A stretch of DNA of 64,000 nucleotides. It comes from Marinoscillum sp. 108. GTDB taxonomy: Bacteria; Bacteroidota; Bacteroidia; Cytophagales; Cyclobacteriaceae. The stretch spans positions 2,170,001 to 2,234,000 of the forward strand of contig NZ_LR734808.1 in NCBI RefSeq assembly GCF_902506655.1, in the 5' to 3' direction. The stretch's first letter is position 1, and the number at the start of each line of letters is the position of its first letter. Below the pieces are notes generated by a model. That model made no database searches and had not been told where the DNA came from. It saw only the letters and a list, made by a program, of their open reading frames with translations. A program made the translations under genes and the position numbers. Positions 17,806 to 25,929 of the stretch are shown here, piece by piece.

Positions 17806-20460
17806 ATGAACACCTTTTACCAACCTAAACCTATTTTTCTCAGCTGTCTCTGGAAAGTATCCCTCCTGATTGCACTCCTATTCCTCATCCAATCTGCACA
17901 GGCTCAGGTAAATTGCACCGGTTTACCAGCCTGGTCTTCTGCCGCAGTTTATACTCAGGGGGATCAGGTGCAGCATAACAACACCGGCTATGAAGCCAAA
18001 TGGTGGACTCAAAATGAAGACCCGGCTACACACTCTGGTCAGTGGGACGTCTGGATCAATCTGGGCGCCTGTGGGTCAGGCGGAAACACTCCCCCAAGTG
18101 CTTCCATCACGAGTCCATCCAATGGTGCCACCTTCACAGTTGGCGCTACGATCAACATCAATGCCTCGGCCAGCGATCCGGATGGGGCTGTAAGCAAAGT
18201 CGCTTTTTATCAAAACGGCAACCTGCTCGGGGAAGACACCAGCAGTCCTTATAGCTACTCCTGGTCTGGTGCGGCAGCAGGTAATTACAACCTCACCGCC
18301 GTGGCTACGGACAATGACAATGCTTCAACCACCTCATCGGCTGTAAGCATCACTGTGCAAAGCGCGGGCAATAATCCCCCTTCAGGCAGCATCACAGCTC
18401 CATCTTATGGGGCTACATTCACACAGGGAAGCAACATAGCCATCTCCGCCTCTGCCTCGGATGCGGATGGTTCGGTTTCCAAAGTTGAATTCTTTCAGAA
18501 TGGAAATTACCTGGGTGAGGACACCTCCAGTCCGTATAGCTACACATGGAGTAACGTTTCGCAGGGCAGCTACACGCTCAGCATCGTCATCACCGACAAT
18601 CTGGGCGCTACCACCACACCCGGAAGTGTTTCCGTCACGGTTCAAGGTTCGACCGGAGGGGATTGTAATGGCATCCCTCAGTACACAGAAGGTGGTGGCT
18701 ACAATGCGGGTAGTGAGGTTCAAAACGTGGGCAGCGTCTATCAGTGCAAAGAGTGGCCATACTCTGGCTGGTGCAATGGGGGTGCTCAGGCTTATGCCCC
18801 GGGCACCGGAACCAACTGGCAGGATGCCTGGAACCTGATAGGGCAGTGTGGTGGTGGCACAGGAGGCAATGATTCACCAACGGTAAATATCACCTCCCCG
18901 TCCAATGGTAGCACCTTCACCCCTGGAAGTACCATCAACCTTACAGCGTCGGCTTCAGATCCGGACGGATCTGTTGTTAAAGTAGAGTTTTTTCAAAACG
19001 GAAACCTCCTGGGTGAGGACACCAGCAGCCCCTACTCCTACTCCTGGGCGAACGTATCCGCCGGCAGCTACACACTTACAGCCAAAGCCACTGACAATGA
19101 AGGCGCCAGCACCACCTCCACACAGGTATATATCAGCGTAACATCCGGGGGAAATCCCAGCGGTGATCTTCCTGACAGAGTTCTGGTGGGCTACTGGCAC
19201 AACTTTGACAATGGTTCCGGAGTAGTGAAACTCCGAGACATCTCCGACAAATGGGATGTGATCAATATCGCCTTTGCTGAACCTACTGTGCAGGGGGGCT
19301 CCTCCATGAGCTTCGTTCCTGACAACTCCATTTACTCCACCACTCAAGAGTTTAAGAATGATGTGGCCCTCCTCCAAAGCCAGGGTAAAAAAGTGCTCAT
19401 CTCTATAGGTGGTGCCAACGGGACGATCCATCTGGAAAACGCCACACACGCCCAGAACTTTAGCAGTACAATGACTAGCATCATCAACGAATACGGTTTT
19501 GACGGATTGGATATTGACCTGGAGGGAAGCTCGCTCTCACTTGGAGCCGGAGACAATGATTTTCGCTTCCCCACTTCCCCTCGTGTGGTCAATTTCATCA
19601 ATGGCATGGAGGCCGTACTGGCCAATTTTGGTTCCGACTTTGTTCTCACAGCTGCACCCGAAACGGCCTATGTACAAGGTGGCTACAGTACCTATGGAGG
19701 AATATACGGGGCCTATTTACCGGTGCTCTATGCGCTGAAAGATCGAATGGCCTTAATCCATGTGCAGCATTACAACACGGGCTGTATGCTGGGGCTGGAT
19801 AACCAATGCTATTCTCAGGGAACGGCAGACTTTCAGGTAGCCATGGGGGAAATGCTTCTGCGTGGGTTTTCAGTTGCAGGTAACCCTACATCCTTTCCTG
19901 CATTCCGTGAAGACCAGGTGGCCATAGGCCTCCCTGCTTCACCCTCTGCTGCTGGAGGTGGATATACCAATCCAAACACCGTAAAAACCGCATTGGATTA
20001 CCTGATCAAAGGCATTTCGTATGGCGGTAATTATACCCTTGTCAATGGAAATGGCTATTCCGGTTTCAGGGGAATGATGACCTGGTCCATCAACTGGGAC
20101 ATCAATTACGGATATGAATTTTCGAATAACTACAGAGCCTATTTGGATGCACTGCCTGCCGCCCGATGGACACCTGAAAGCCCTACGCAAACGCCTGAGG
20201 TATTGGAAGAAGTATTTATCACTGCCCCGAATCCTTTTTCTGATTGGGCTACAATTACTGTCACGCTGAATGAGGCACAGGAAACCAGTTTGGTGATCTA
20301 CAATCAGGTAGGTCAACAGATCGGAACCTTACATCATGGCACCCTGCAAAAAGGAACTCATACATTTGAGTGGGATAGTCGCTCTGCCAATCCCGGTCTC
20401 TACTTTGCCCGCATGGTACAGGGTGAGCAAACACAGATCATTAAGCTGATCAAAAAATAA
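17806..20460 (+). CDS. T9SS-secreted GH18 chitinase with chitin-binding modules
   Basis: An 884-residue protein. Signal peptide to about residue 35 (QSAQAQ). Order: CBM5/12 (AKWWTQNEDPATHSGQWDVW), two Ig-like modules, a second CBM5/12-like module (YQCKEWPYSGWCNGG), a third Ig-like module, a GH18 domain (about 455-780) with FDGLDIDLEGS and catalytic Glu near 573, and a C-terminal domain of T9SS type (NPFSDWATITV ... IIKLIKK). The GH18 domain belongs to the branch with DxDxE then LEGS, typical of ChiD-like and Streptomyces-type bacterial chitinases, and differs from both GH18 domains of the neighbour. The extra binding modules suggest crystalline chitin as target. A strong terminator follows at once. 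Confidence 0.95.
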   Translation: MNTFYQPKPIFLSCLWKVSLLIALLFLIQSAQAQVNCTGLPAWSSAAVYTQGDQVQHNNTGYEAKWWTQNEDPATHSGQWDVWINLGACGSGGNTPPSASITSPSNGATFTVGATININASASDPDGAVSKVAFYQNGNLLGEDTSSPYSYSWSGAAAGNYNLTAVATDNDNASTTSSAVSITVQSAGNNPPSGSITAPSYGATFTQGSNIAISASASDADGSVSKVEFFQNGNYLGEDTSSPYSYTWSNVSQGSYTLSIVITDNLGATTTPGSVSVTVQGSTGGDCNGIPQYTEGGGYNAGSEVQNVGSVYQCKEWPYSGWCNGGAQAYAPGTGTNWQDAWNLIGQCGGGTGGNDSPTVNITSPSNGSTFTPGSTINLTASASDPDGSVVKVEFFQNGNLLGEDTSSPYSYSWANVSAGSYTLTAKATDNEGASTTSTQVYISVTSGGNPSGDLPDRVLVGYWHNFDNGSGVVKLRDISDKWDVINIAFAEPTVQGGSSMSFVPDNSIYSTTQEFKNDVALLQSQGKKVLISIGGANGTIHLENATHAQNFSSTMTSIINEYGFDGLDIDLEGSSLSLGAGDNDFRFPTSPRVVNFINGMEAVLANFGSDFVLTAAPETAYVQGGYSTYGGIYGAYLPVLYALKDRMALIHVQHYNTGCMLGLDNQCYSQGTADFQVAMGEMLLRGFSVAGNPTSFPAFREDQVAIGLPASPSAAGGGYTNPNTVKTALDYLIKGISYGGNYTLVNGNGYSGFRGMMTWSINWDINYGYEFSNNYRAYLDALPAARWTPESPTQTPEVLEEVFITAPNPFSDWATITVTLNEAQETSLVIYNQVGQQIGTLHHGTLQKGTHTFEWDSRSANPGLYFARMVQGEQTQIIKLIKK

Positions 20461-20465
20461 ATCGG

Positions 20466-20491
20466 GTGGCTGCCCTGAGGCAGCCACTTTT
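20466..20491 (+). terminator. Rho-independent terminator of the second chitinase
   Basis: A perfect 9-bp stem GTGGCTGCC / GGCAGCCAC with a CTGA loop, then TTTT, starting five bases past the stop codon. Confidence 0.9.
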
Positions 20492-20650
20492 ATAGAACAT
20501 TGAAATTGATGGAAATGAAATGCAGGCCTCTACCTTCAAATCTGCGGCTGGACAGATAGGTACACCACCCAAAGATTGAGTTTGCTGATGATAACATTGG
20601 AAAAAGGTATCAAAAGCAAATCGGGTAGAGCCTGTATTTTATTAATCCCC

Positions 20651-22141
20651 TTACCTCCAGATAGAAGCCATGGGTGTGAGACTCAGCTTCACCTCTGAAG
20701 CACTCACAGATACTTTCGTATAGGGAGTGGTCGGAAATATCAAATCAGTCATCACAACTGCTCCATAATTAACAAAAACCTCAGCCGAAGATCGATCCAT
20801 ATAGATCTGAATGTCCGATACACTTACTCCGCCCAGTGGAGCTTCATGAATGGCTGCAAAATCTTCGCTAAATGAAGTGTCGCCGCTCTTGGTGCGATCG
20901 ATCACCAATCGATCAGCAGTAAGCTTCACCACCAGTCTCTCACCTTGTTCATTGGAGAATGTGATATCCAGACTCTGTCCCTGGACATTGGTAAGTTCCA
21001 CCAGATAGGATTCAGCAGATAAATCCATTGTGGACTCATGTGAAACAATGGCCTCTCCCATCAGTGTCTCCAGCTCCGGCACAGGCTTCGACTGGAGCAG
21101 ATATCCTGTTTCCGATTTATGCAATGACAACTCTCTGGGGATGGTCATAGCACTTCGCCACTCATAAGTGGGCACCACGTTGGCATACTGCCAGTTGCTC
21201 ATCCAGCCCAAAAACAAGCGCCTTCCATCTATTTCAGGAATGTCGGCCCAGGTAACACCAGCATAATTATCCGCACCATAGTCGATCCATCGGGTGACAG
21301 AGTCCGCAGGAGTGAAAACCGTACCGTCAAAATCTCCCACAAAATATTGAGTAGCAGAGCCGCCCTGAGGGCCTCCCGGATTGATACTCAACAGAATTAC
21401 CCATTTCTCATCGCCATATTGATCCATAAGGGAAAATAAATCAGGGCATTCCCATACACCGCCATGCCCACCTATGGTATGTCCAAACTCACTTTGAAAC
21501 TCCCAACGAATGAGGTCTGGCGAAGTGTAAATATTCACATGATCCAAAACAGCTAAAATCATTATCCATCTCTCATTCGCTTCGTCCCAGCTCACCTTCG
21601 GGTCACGAAAATCGATGATTCCTGGATTGGCCAACACAGGGTTGCCCTCATATTTTGTCCAGCTACGACCTTTATCCAGGCTAAAGGCGATGCCCTGCGT
21701 TTGAAAATCATTTCTTCCAGCCTCTGCACCCACCGGATCATGATAGGTGTAGATGGCCACCATTGGCGGATTGTCAGCGGTGCCCAAGCCACTGGTATTT
21801 TTCCAGTCAATCACCGCGCTCCCGCTGAAAATATAGCCCAAAGTATCCGGGTACAACGCAATGGGCAGATGCTCCCAATTGACCATATCCTCTGATACCG
21901 CATGCCCCCAGTGCATAGGGCCCCAAACATTACTATCAGGATAGTGCTGATAAAAGAGGTGATATTCTCCTTCATAAAAAACCATCCCATTAGGGTCGTT
22001 CATCCACTGAGTGGGGGGTGTAAAATGGTACTGCGGACGAAACTTTTCATCATATTTCATGAGCGAAGGCGTTGCTGATTCATTGCGTTTCTGACAGGCT
22101 GTTGCCAAAAAAAGAATAATCAGGAGGTAGGTAACTTTCAT
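20651..22141 (-). CDS. GH32 beta-fructosidase lipoprotein (levanase/invertase/inulinase type)
   Basis: The open frame extends to 22201, but the ATG at 22141 starts a lipoprotein signal (LIILFLATAC), giving 496 residues, so this start is preferred. GH32 hallmarks are intact: WMNDPNG near residue 46 with the nucleophile Asp, FRDPK with the transition-state Asp, and WECPDLF with the acid/base Glu. A five-blade propeller is followed by the C-terminal beta-sandwich (IQIYMDRSSAEVFVNYG). The lipobox Cys implies anchoring to a membrane, with the enzyme periplasmic or surface exposed. The substrate would be a fructan, sucrose or fructo-oligosaccharide. It stands alone: no fructokinase or SusCD partner is adjacent; downstream is the terminator of the convergent chitinase. 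Confidence 0.92.
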   Translation of the reverse strand: MKVTYLLIILFLATACQKRNESATPSLMKYDEKFRPQYHFTPPTQWMNDPNGMVFYEGEYHLFYQHYPDSNVWGPMHWGHAVSEDMVNWEHLPIALYPDTLGYIFSGSAVIDWKNTSGLGTADNPPMVAIYTYHDPVGAEAGRNDFQTQGIAFSLDKGRSWTKYEGNPVLANPGIIDFRDPKVSWDEANERWIMILAVLDHVNIYTSPDLIRWEFQSEFGHTIGGHGGVWECPDLFSLMDQYGDEKWVILLSINPGGPQGGSATQYFVGDFDGTVFTPADSVTRWIDYGADNYAGVTWADIPEIDGRRLFLGWMSNWQYANVVPTYEWRSAMTIPRELSLHKSETGYLLQSKPVPELETLMGEAIVSHESTMDLSAESYLVELTNVQGQSLDITFSNEQGERLVVKLTADRLVIDRTKSGDTSFSEDFAAIHEAPLGGVSVSDIQIYMDRSSAEVFVNYGAVVMTDLIFPTTPYTKVSVSASEVKLSLTPMASIWR

Positions 22142-22294
22142 TGGAATAGGGTGTAATAAGATTCGATCTTCAATATATACAAATGGAAGCGACTTGACCA
22201 ATAATCACTTTTGAACATGAAATCAGACTGTATGCGCCTATGTCTGTGGCTGGTGATTTGATATCCACCCAGTTTTATCAGCTCCCTAAGGGAG

Positions 22295-22978
22295 TCAAAT
22301 CCCGCAGGCTGTCATCACCTGCATGATTTGCGCCTTGATCAATTGGTTCACATCCGGCGCCACAGCAAGAACCCCCCGGGAGATCAATACAATCCCGGCA
22401 AGCAGCCCCACCGGAGTGATCAGATTGTTCAACCGATGGGACAACCCAGGCACATAGTGGGAGACGAAGCGAAAAGCCGCCAGTATGGGCAATGTGCCTA
22501 ATCCGAATAAAATCATATAGAAAAAAGCTCCCGTCAATCCCCCCGAAAGGAGTGCTCCGGCAGCAGCCAGATAGACCAAACCACAAGGCAGGGCGCCGTT
22601 GAGGAGCCCGGCAGCAAACCAACGCATGCGTGTGCTGAAATACTTGGTTAGCACATTTTTCAAAGACTGAAAAAACCATGAGCGGTGATAGGCCCCTTCT
22701 ATCCTGGTTCTGATTCTGGGAAAGAGGTAAACTACAAGAATGGTGGCACCAAGGAGGATGGACAGATATTGCTGCACCTCGAAAAACCGCACAGAAAAGC
22801 CTAACAATCCGAATATGGCTCCAATAAAACCATAGAAAAGAAGTCTGCCCGAGTGATACAAACCAAAGGAAATAAACGTATTCTTTCCATTCGTACCGGT
22901 AAAGGTGAGCATCAGTGGCCCACACATGGCCACACAGTGAACGCTCCCAAATAGCCCGATCACAAACGCCGCGATCAT
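22295..22978 (-). CDS. Sulfite exporter TauE/SafE-type membrane protein of the cbb3 locus
   Basis: 227 residues with six hydrophobic helices. The first helix carries GSVHCVAMCGPLML, a conserved Cys/His-bearing segment of the CcoS/FixH-linked branch of this family, thought to act in metal (copper) delivery for cbb3 maturation. The ATG overlaps the ccoH stop (ATGA), so translation is coupled. A GxxPCGLVY motif lies mid-protein (LPCGLVYLAAAGA). It is the last gene of the cco operon. The overlapping ORF at 22278-22925 is a frame shadow. A short CTCCC/GGGAG repeat sits right at the stop. Confidence 0.85.
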   Translation of the reverse strand: MIAAFVIGLFGSVHCVAMCGPLMLTFTGTNGKNTFISFGLYHSGRLLFYGFIGAIFGLLGFSVRFFEVQQYLSILLGATILVVYLFPRIRTRIEGAYHRSWFFQSLKNVLTKYFSTRMRWFAAGLLNGALPCGLVYLAAAGALLSGGLTGAFFYMILFGLGTLPILAAFRFVSHYVPGLSHRLNNLITPVGLLAGIVLISRGVLAVAPDVNQLIKAQIMQVMTACGI

Positions 22979-23412
22979 CTAATGAATATTCCTTCTTCCT
23001 GAAAATAGCCTACCCCGCCACTGGTCCATGTGAGCTTCACCTTATACCGTCCCTTGGTTAATTCCTCTCCAAAGATGGTCTGCTGTCTTTTCTCATTGAG
23101 TGAGATACTGAAGCTCCGATCAAAAATAGATCTGGATGGATGATAAAAGTGAATTTCTCCCTTCGCTCCTGAAAACTCCTGAGGAAAGCTAAAAACCACA
23201 CTCCTACCCTCCTGAGTGATCGAAACCTTTGCTCCACTTTGAGCCAGATTAATGTGTTCCTGGATCCGCTCCTGATAGACGAGCTCATCCTGATAATAGG
23301 TATCAGATACCAGATCAAAATCCTGCTGAAATGCTGCTACCACAATGGAGCTGATAAATCCACAAAACAGCACGAATGCCAACACTATACTTTTTCCCCA
23401 ATTCCATTTCAT
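22975..23412 (-). CDS. ccoH: FixH/CcoH family protein, cbb3 oxidase assembly
   Basis: 145 residues with one N-terminal membrane helix (SIVLAFVLFCGFISSIVVAAF) followed by a periplasmic domain of beta strands. The segment YYQDELVYQERI after the helix is typical of FixH proteins. FixH/CcoH is needed for stable cbb3 assembly. It lies 20 bases downstream of ccoG and overlaps the TauE/SafE-like gene by four bases. Confidence 0.85.
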   Translation of the reverse strand: MKWNWGKSIVLAFVLFCGFISSIVVAAFQQDFDLVSDTYYQDELVYQERIQEHINLAQSGAKVSITQEGRSVVFSFPQEFSGAKGEIHFYHPSRSIFDRSFSISLNEKRQQTIFGEELTKGRYKVKLTWTSGGVGYFQEEGIFIR

Positions 23413-23432
23413 AACTTTTTCATTTAATTAGT

Positions 23433-24857
23433 TCAGGAAGGCCCCAAAAATCTTGTCGTTACCGTTTCTAATAATTTTCCGTCTGAAAACACACCCACTT
23501 CAACTGAAGTGCTTAGTCCATCCAACTCTTCGGGATTTATAATGATAAAAAATGCACCCGCTTCCATGCCCTGCTTCCTGAGCACAATATCCTCACCCAC
23601 CATTTCTATTCTTCCTGAAGGCTCCATTAGTTCCAATTTCACCGGATAAATGTTATTCGATTTGTTAAGCATTTTTAGCTGATACAAGTTAGAAATGGCA
23701 CCATCTGGTCGTTCCTGATACATCATGCCCGGTGTGCGCAGGATGGTGGTCTCAAGGTCCGAACGGATCATCAACAAGGTCACCAACACTCCCATCAGTG
23801 CCAGCAATACCAGGGAGTATGCCCGCATTCTTCCCGTAAACACGAAGGGGGTCTTTGTCTCAATATGATCCTCCGAATCATACCTCACCAACCCTTTAGG
23901 CTTACCGATAGCATCCATAATGGAGTCACAGGCATCCATACACGCCGTGCAGTTCACACACTCCAGCTGAGTCCCGTTTCTGATATCTATGCCCGTGGGG
24001 CACACATACACACATTGCTTACAGTCTATGCAGTCTCCCTTATCCAGTGCCTCCCTGTCTTCTCCCTTTCGGTATTTACCCCTGGTTTCGCCACGCTGAT
24101 AGTCATAGGCCACCACTATACTCTTGCGATCCAATAACACGCCCTGCAGCCTGCCATATGGGCATATGGTGGTGCACACCTGCTCCCGCAAGCGACTGAA
24201 AACCCCGTAAAACATTCCCGTAAGTGCCACCATCACCACAAAAGCCACTGGCTCTTCTGCAGGCCCGCTTTGGATCAGCAGCCAGGTCTGATCCACCCCA
24301 ATGATATAGGCCATGAAGGTGTGCATGATCACTGTACTGATGGCCAGAAAAACGAAGTGCTTACTCCCTTTTTTCCAAATCCTTTCAACATCCCAGGCCT
24401 GGCGATCCAGCTTCTTTTGCTTCATATAATCGCCCTCTATCCAATACTCCACCCGACGAAAAACCCATTCCATAAAAATGGTCTGCGGACACAGCCAACC
24501 ACAAAAAATCCGACCGAAAACGATGGTAAACAGGATGATAAAAACCACAGTGGTGATCATTCCGATCACGGCCAGATGAAAATCCTGAGGCCAAAAAACC
24601 TGACCGAAAATAACGAACTTCCGCTCCAGGATATTCATCAAAAGGAGTGGCTCTCCATCTATACTGATAAAGGGACCAGCCAAAAGAAATACCAGCAGCA
24701 GTATACTAACCAGCATACGGTAATTGGTGAATTTCCCTTTGGGCTTTTTGGGATAGACCCACACCCGTTTACCAGCCTCATCCACGGTAGAAATGTGGTC
24801 TCGATAAGAGGCCTCTTCTTCTTGTTCTTTATATAAATCGGTGATATCGGGTGTCAT
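23433..24857 (-). CDS. ccoG: Cytochrome c oxidase accessory protein CcoG (FixG), polyferredoxin
   Basis: 474 residues. Membrane segments lie at about 50-70, 95-125 and 165-225, with another near 340. Iron-sulfur motifs are visible: CGWLCPQT, CTTICPYG, and a two-cluster ferredoxin stretch CIDCKQCVYVCPTG ... CVNCTACMDACD. The C-terminal 130 residues form an Ig-like domain (IG-like of FixG). CcoG is reported as a cupric reductase that supports copper delivery to cbb3 oxidase. The ATG lies one base from the ccoP stop, within the operon ccoNO-Q-P-G-H. Confidence 0.92.
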   Translation of the reverse strand: MTPDITDLYKEQEEEASYRDHISTVDEAGKRVWVYPKKPKGKFTNYRMLVSILLLVFLLAGPFISIDGEPLLLMNILERKFVIFGQVFWPQDFHLAVIGMITTVVFIILFTIVFGRIFCGWLCPQTIFMEWVFRRVEYWIEGDYMKQKKLDRQAWDVERIWKKGSKHFVFLAISTVIMHTFMAYIIGVDQTWLLIQSGPAEEPVAFVVMVALTGMFYGVFSRLREQVCTTICPYGRLQGVLLDRKSIVVAYDYQRGETRGKYRKGEDREALDKGDCIDCKQCVYVCPTGIDIRNGTQLECVNCTACMDACDSIMDAIGKPKGLVRYDSEDHIETKTPFVFTGRMRAYSLVLLALMGVLVTLLMIRSDLETTILRTPGMMYQERPDGAISNLYQLKMLNKSNNIYPVKLELMEPSGRIEMVGEDIVLRKQGMEAGAFFIIINPEELDGLSTSVEVGVFSDGKLLETVTTRFLGPS

Positions 24858-24858
24858 A

Positions 24859-25758
24859 TCAGCTGCCGGCAGTGGCCACCTTTACACTATCCAATGGAAC
24901 ACTCGCCTCCCGCTCAAAAAGCTCACCCTGAGGCGCTTTAGCGTTGGGTGGATTGGTGCCCTCCAGAGTATACACATAGCTGGAAATTTGCTGCATCTCC
25001 TTCGGACTTAGCTGAGCCTGCCATGAAATCATCCCTTTCGACGGCACACCATATTTGATGGTCTTGAAAATGGATTGAACATCACCCCCATGAATCCAAT
25101 ACTGATCCGCAAGATTGGGCCCTACACCACCTTCACCCAGCTGCCCATGACATGCTGCACACTTCGACACAAACAGGTCCTGCCCCACAGCAAGATCTTC
25201 CGATGCATTGAGCATGGTCACTGAGGATTCGTCAATAAGATTATCCAGGGACGCCAGATACATTTCCACCTCCGCATTGGCCAACTCCATCTCGGTGTAA
25301 TATTCCTCGTCCTGCAGGGCGCCAGTTCCCAATACATGAAAATGGAGTATGTAGGCGACAGAGATAATAATGGTGAGATAAAAACCATAAAGCCACCATG
25401 GTGGAAGTTTGTTGTCCAGCTCCCTGATTCCGTCATAGGAGTGGTCGGTCATTACCGTAGCTTCTTCCTCCAAAGGCACAGCATTATTCAACCTATGCCA
25501 TATGCGGCTCCAGAATCCCTCGGCGGGCACTACCGGAGCAGACTGGTGCTTGGCTCCCATGATGGCCGACAAAGCATACAGGGAAGTGTAGAGCGCCAAA
25601 AGCGCTACCACAACCACCAGTGCCCCTACGGTCAGCACGATTTCCACCTGATATAAGGTATAAAAATCTGAAGCAGTATCCTGTGCCTGCACCATCACCG
25701 GCCCGCCCAGTATGGAGAGGAGTATCAATACGGATTTAGAGTAGTTCATCGCTTTCAT
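24859..25758 (-). CDS. ccoP: cbb3 oxidase subunit III, CcoP, monohaem form
   Basis: 299 residues (or 296 from the ATG at 25749). A signal-like N-terminal segment ends AQ, then hydrophobic helices at about 38-65 and 122-141 around a cytoplasmic loop; the second carries the PPWWLYGFYLTIIISVAY segment typical of the CcoP N-terminal domain. One c-type haem motif, CAACH, at 200-204, followed by GGVGPNLAD and a distal Met in KGMISW. Proteobacterial CcoP has two CxxCH motifs; only one is present here. It overlaps ccoQ by 10-23 bases depending on start. It passes electrons to the CcoO/CcoN core. Confidence 0.92.
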   Translation of the reverse strand: MKAMNYSKSVLILLSILGGPVMVQAQDTASDFYTLYQVEIVLTVGALVVVVALLALYTSLYALSAIMGAKHQSAPVVPAEGFWSRIWHRLNNAVPLEEEATVMTDHSYDGIRELDNKLPPWWLYGFYLTIIISVAYILHFHVLGTGALQDEEYYTEMELANAEVEMYLASLDNLIDESSVTMLNASEDLAVGQDLFVSKCAACHGQLGEGGVGPNLADQYWIHGGDVQSIFKTIKYGVPSKGMISWQAQLSPKEMQQISSYVYTLEGTNPPNAKAPQGELFEREASVPLDSVKVATAGS

Positions 25759-25927
25759 CGTTTATATTCAGTGGTATCCTGGAGATTTCATCTATTTGCT
25801 TTCTGTTTGACCTAAGGACGTAAATAAAAAGCCCCAGGAAAAAAACGAAGAAAATGATCAGTGAGATCAGGGGGAATACTTCAATTCCCGCAATGGTCTC
25901 CATATGGTGTTTTACAAATTTTAGCAT
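25736..25927 (-). CDS. ccoQ: cbb3 oxidase subunit CcoQ/FixQ-like
   Basis: 63 residues with one membrane helix (FPLISLIIFFVFFLGLFIYVL) followed by a short charged tail. Position between ccoNO (two bases upstream) and ccoP (overlapping) supports CcoQ, a small subunit that stabilises the complex. The sequence itself is poorly conserved in this family. Confidence 0.82.
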   Translation of the reverse strand: MLKFVKHHMETIAGIEVFPLISLIIFFVFFLGLFIYVLRSNRKQIDEISRIPLNINDESDELL

Positions 25928-25929
25928 GA

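Larger units (their letters stand above)
14740..19150 (+). repeat. Repeated Ig-like and chitin-binding modules across two chitinase genes
   Basis: Coding repeats of about 90 codons (ITSPxNGxxF start, ADGSVxKVEFFQNGxLLGEDTSxPYSxxW core, ATDNEGA end) recur about eight times in the two chitinase genes, together with two kinds of CBM5/12-like module. The last CBM of the first gene and the first CBM of the second share a 20-residue identical block, about 660 bases apart. This points to module duplication or exchange between neighbours. Confidence 0.85.

Noticed and set aside
14740-19150. Direct repeats considered as a CRISPR array or mobile repeat
   Set aside because: They are in-frame protein modules of about 90 codons, not short repeats with unique spacers.
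22282-22294. CTCCC-TAA-GGGAG repeat as terminator of the cco operon
   Set aside because: The stem is only five pairs, overlaps the stop codon region and has no T-run.
22278-22925. 215-codon minus-strand frame overlapping the TauE/SafE-like gene
   Set aside because: The other frame (22295-22978) has the conserved family motifs and a start overlapping the ccoH stop.
24270-24836. 188-codon plus-strand open frame
   Set aside because: Antisense to ccoG; low-complexity His/Asn/Lys product without recognisable features.
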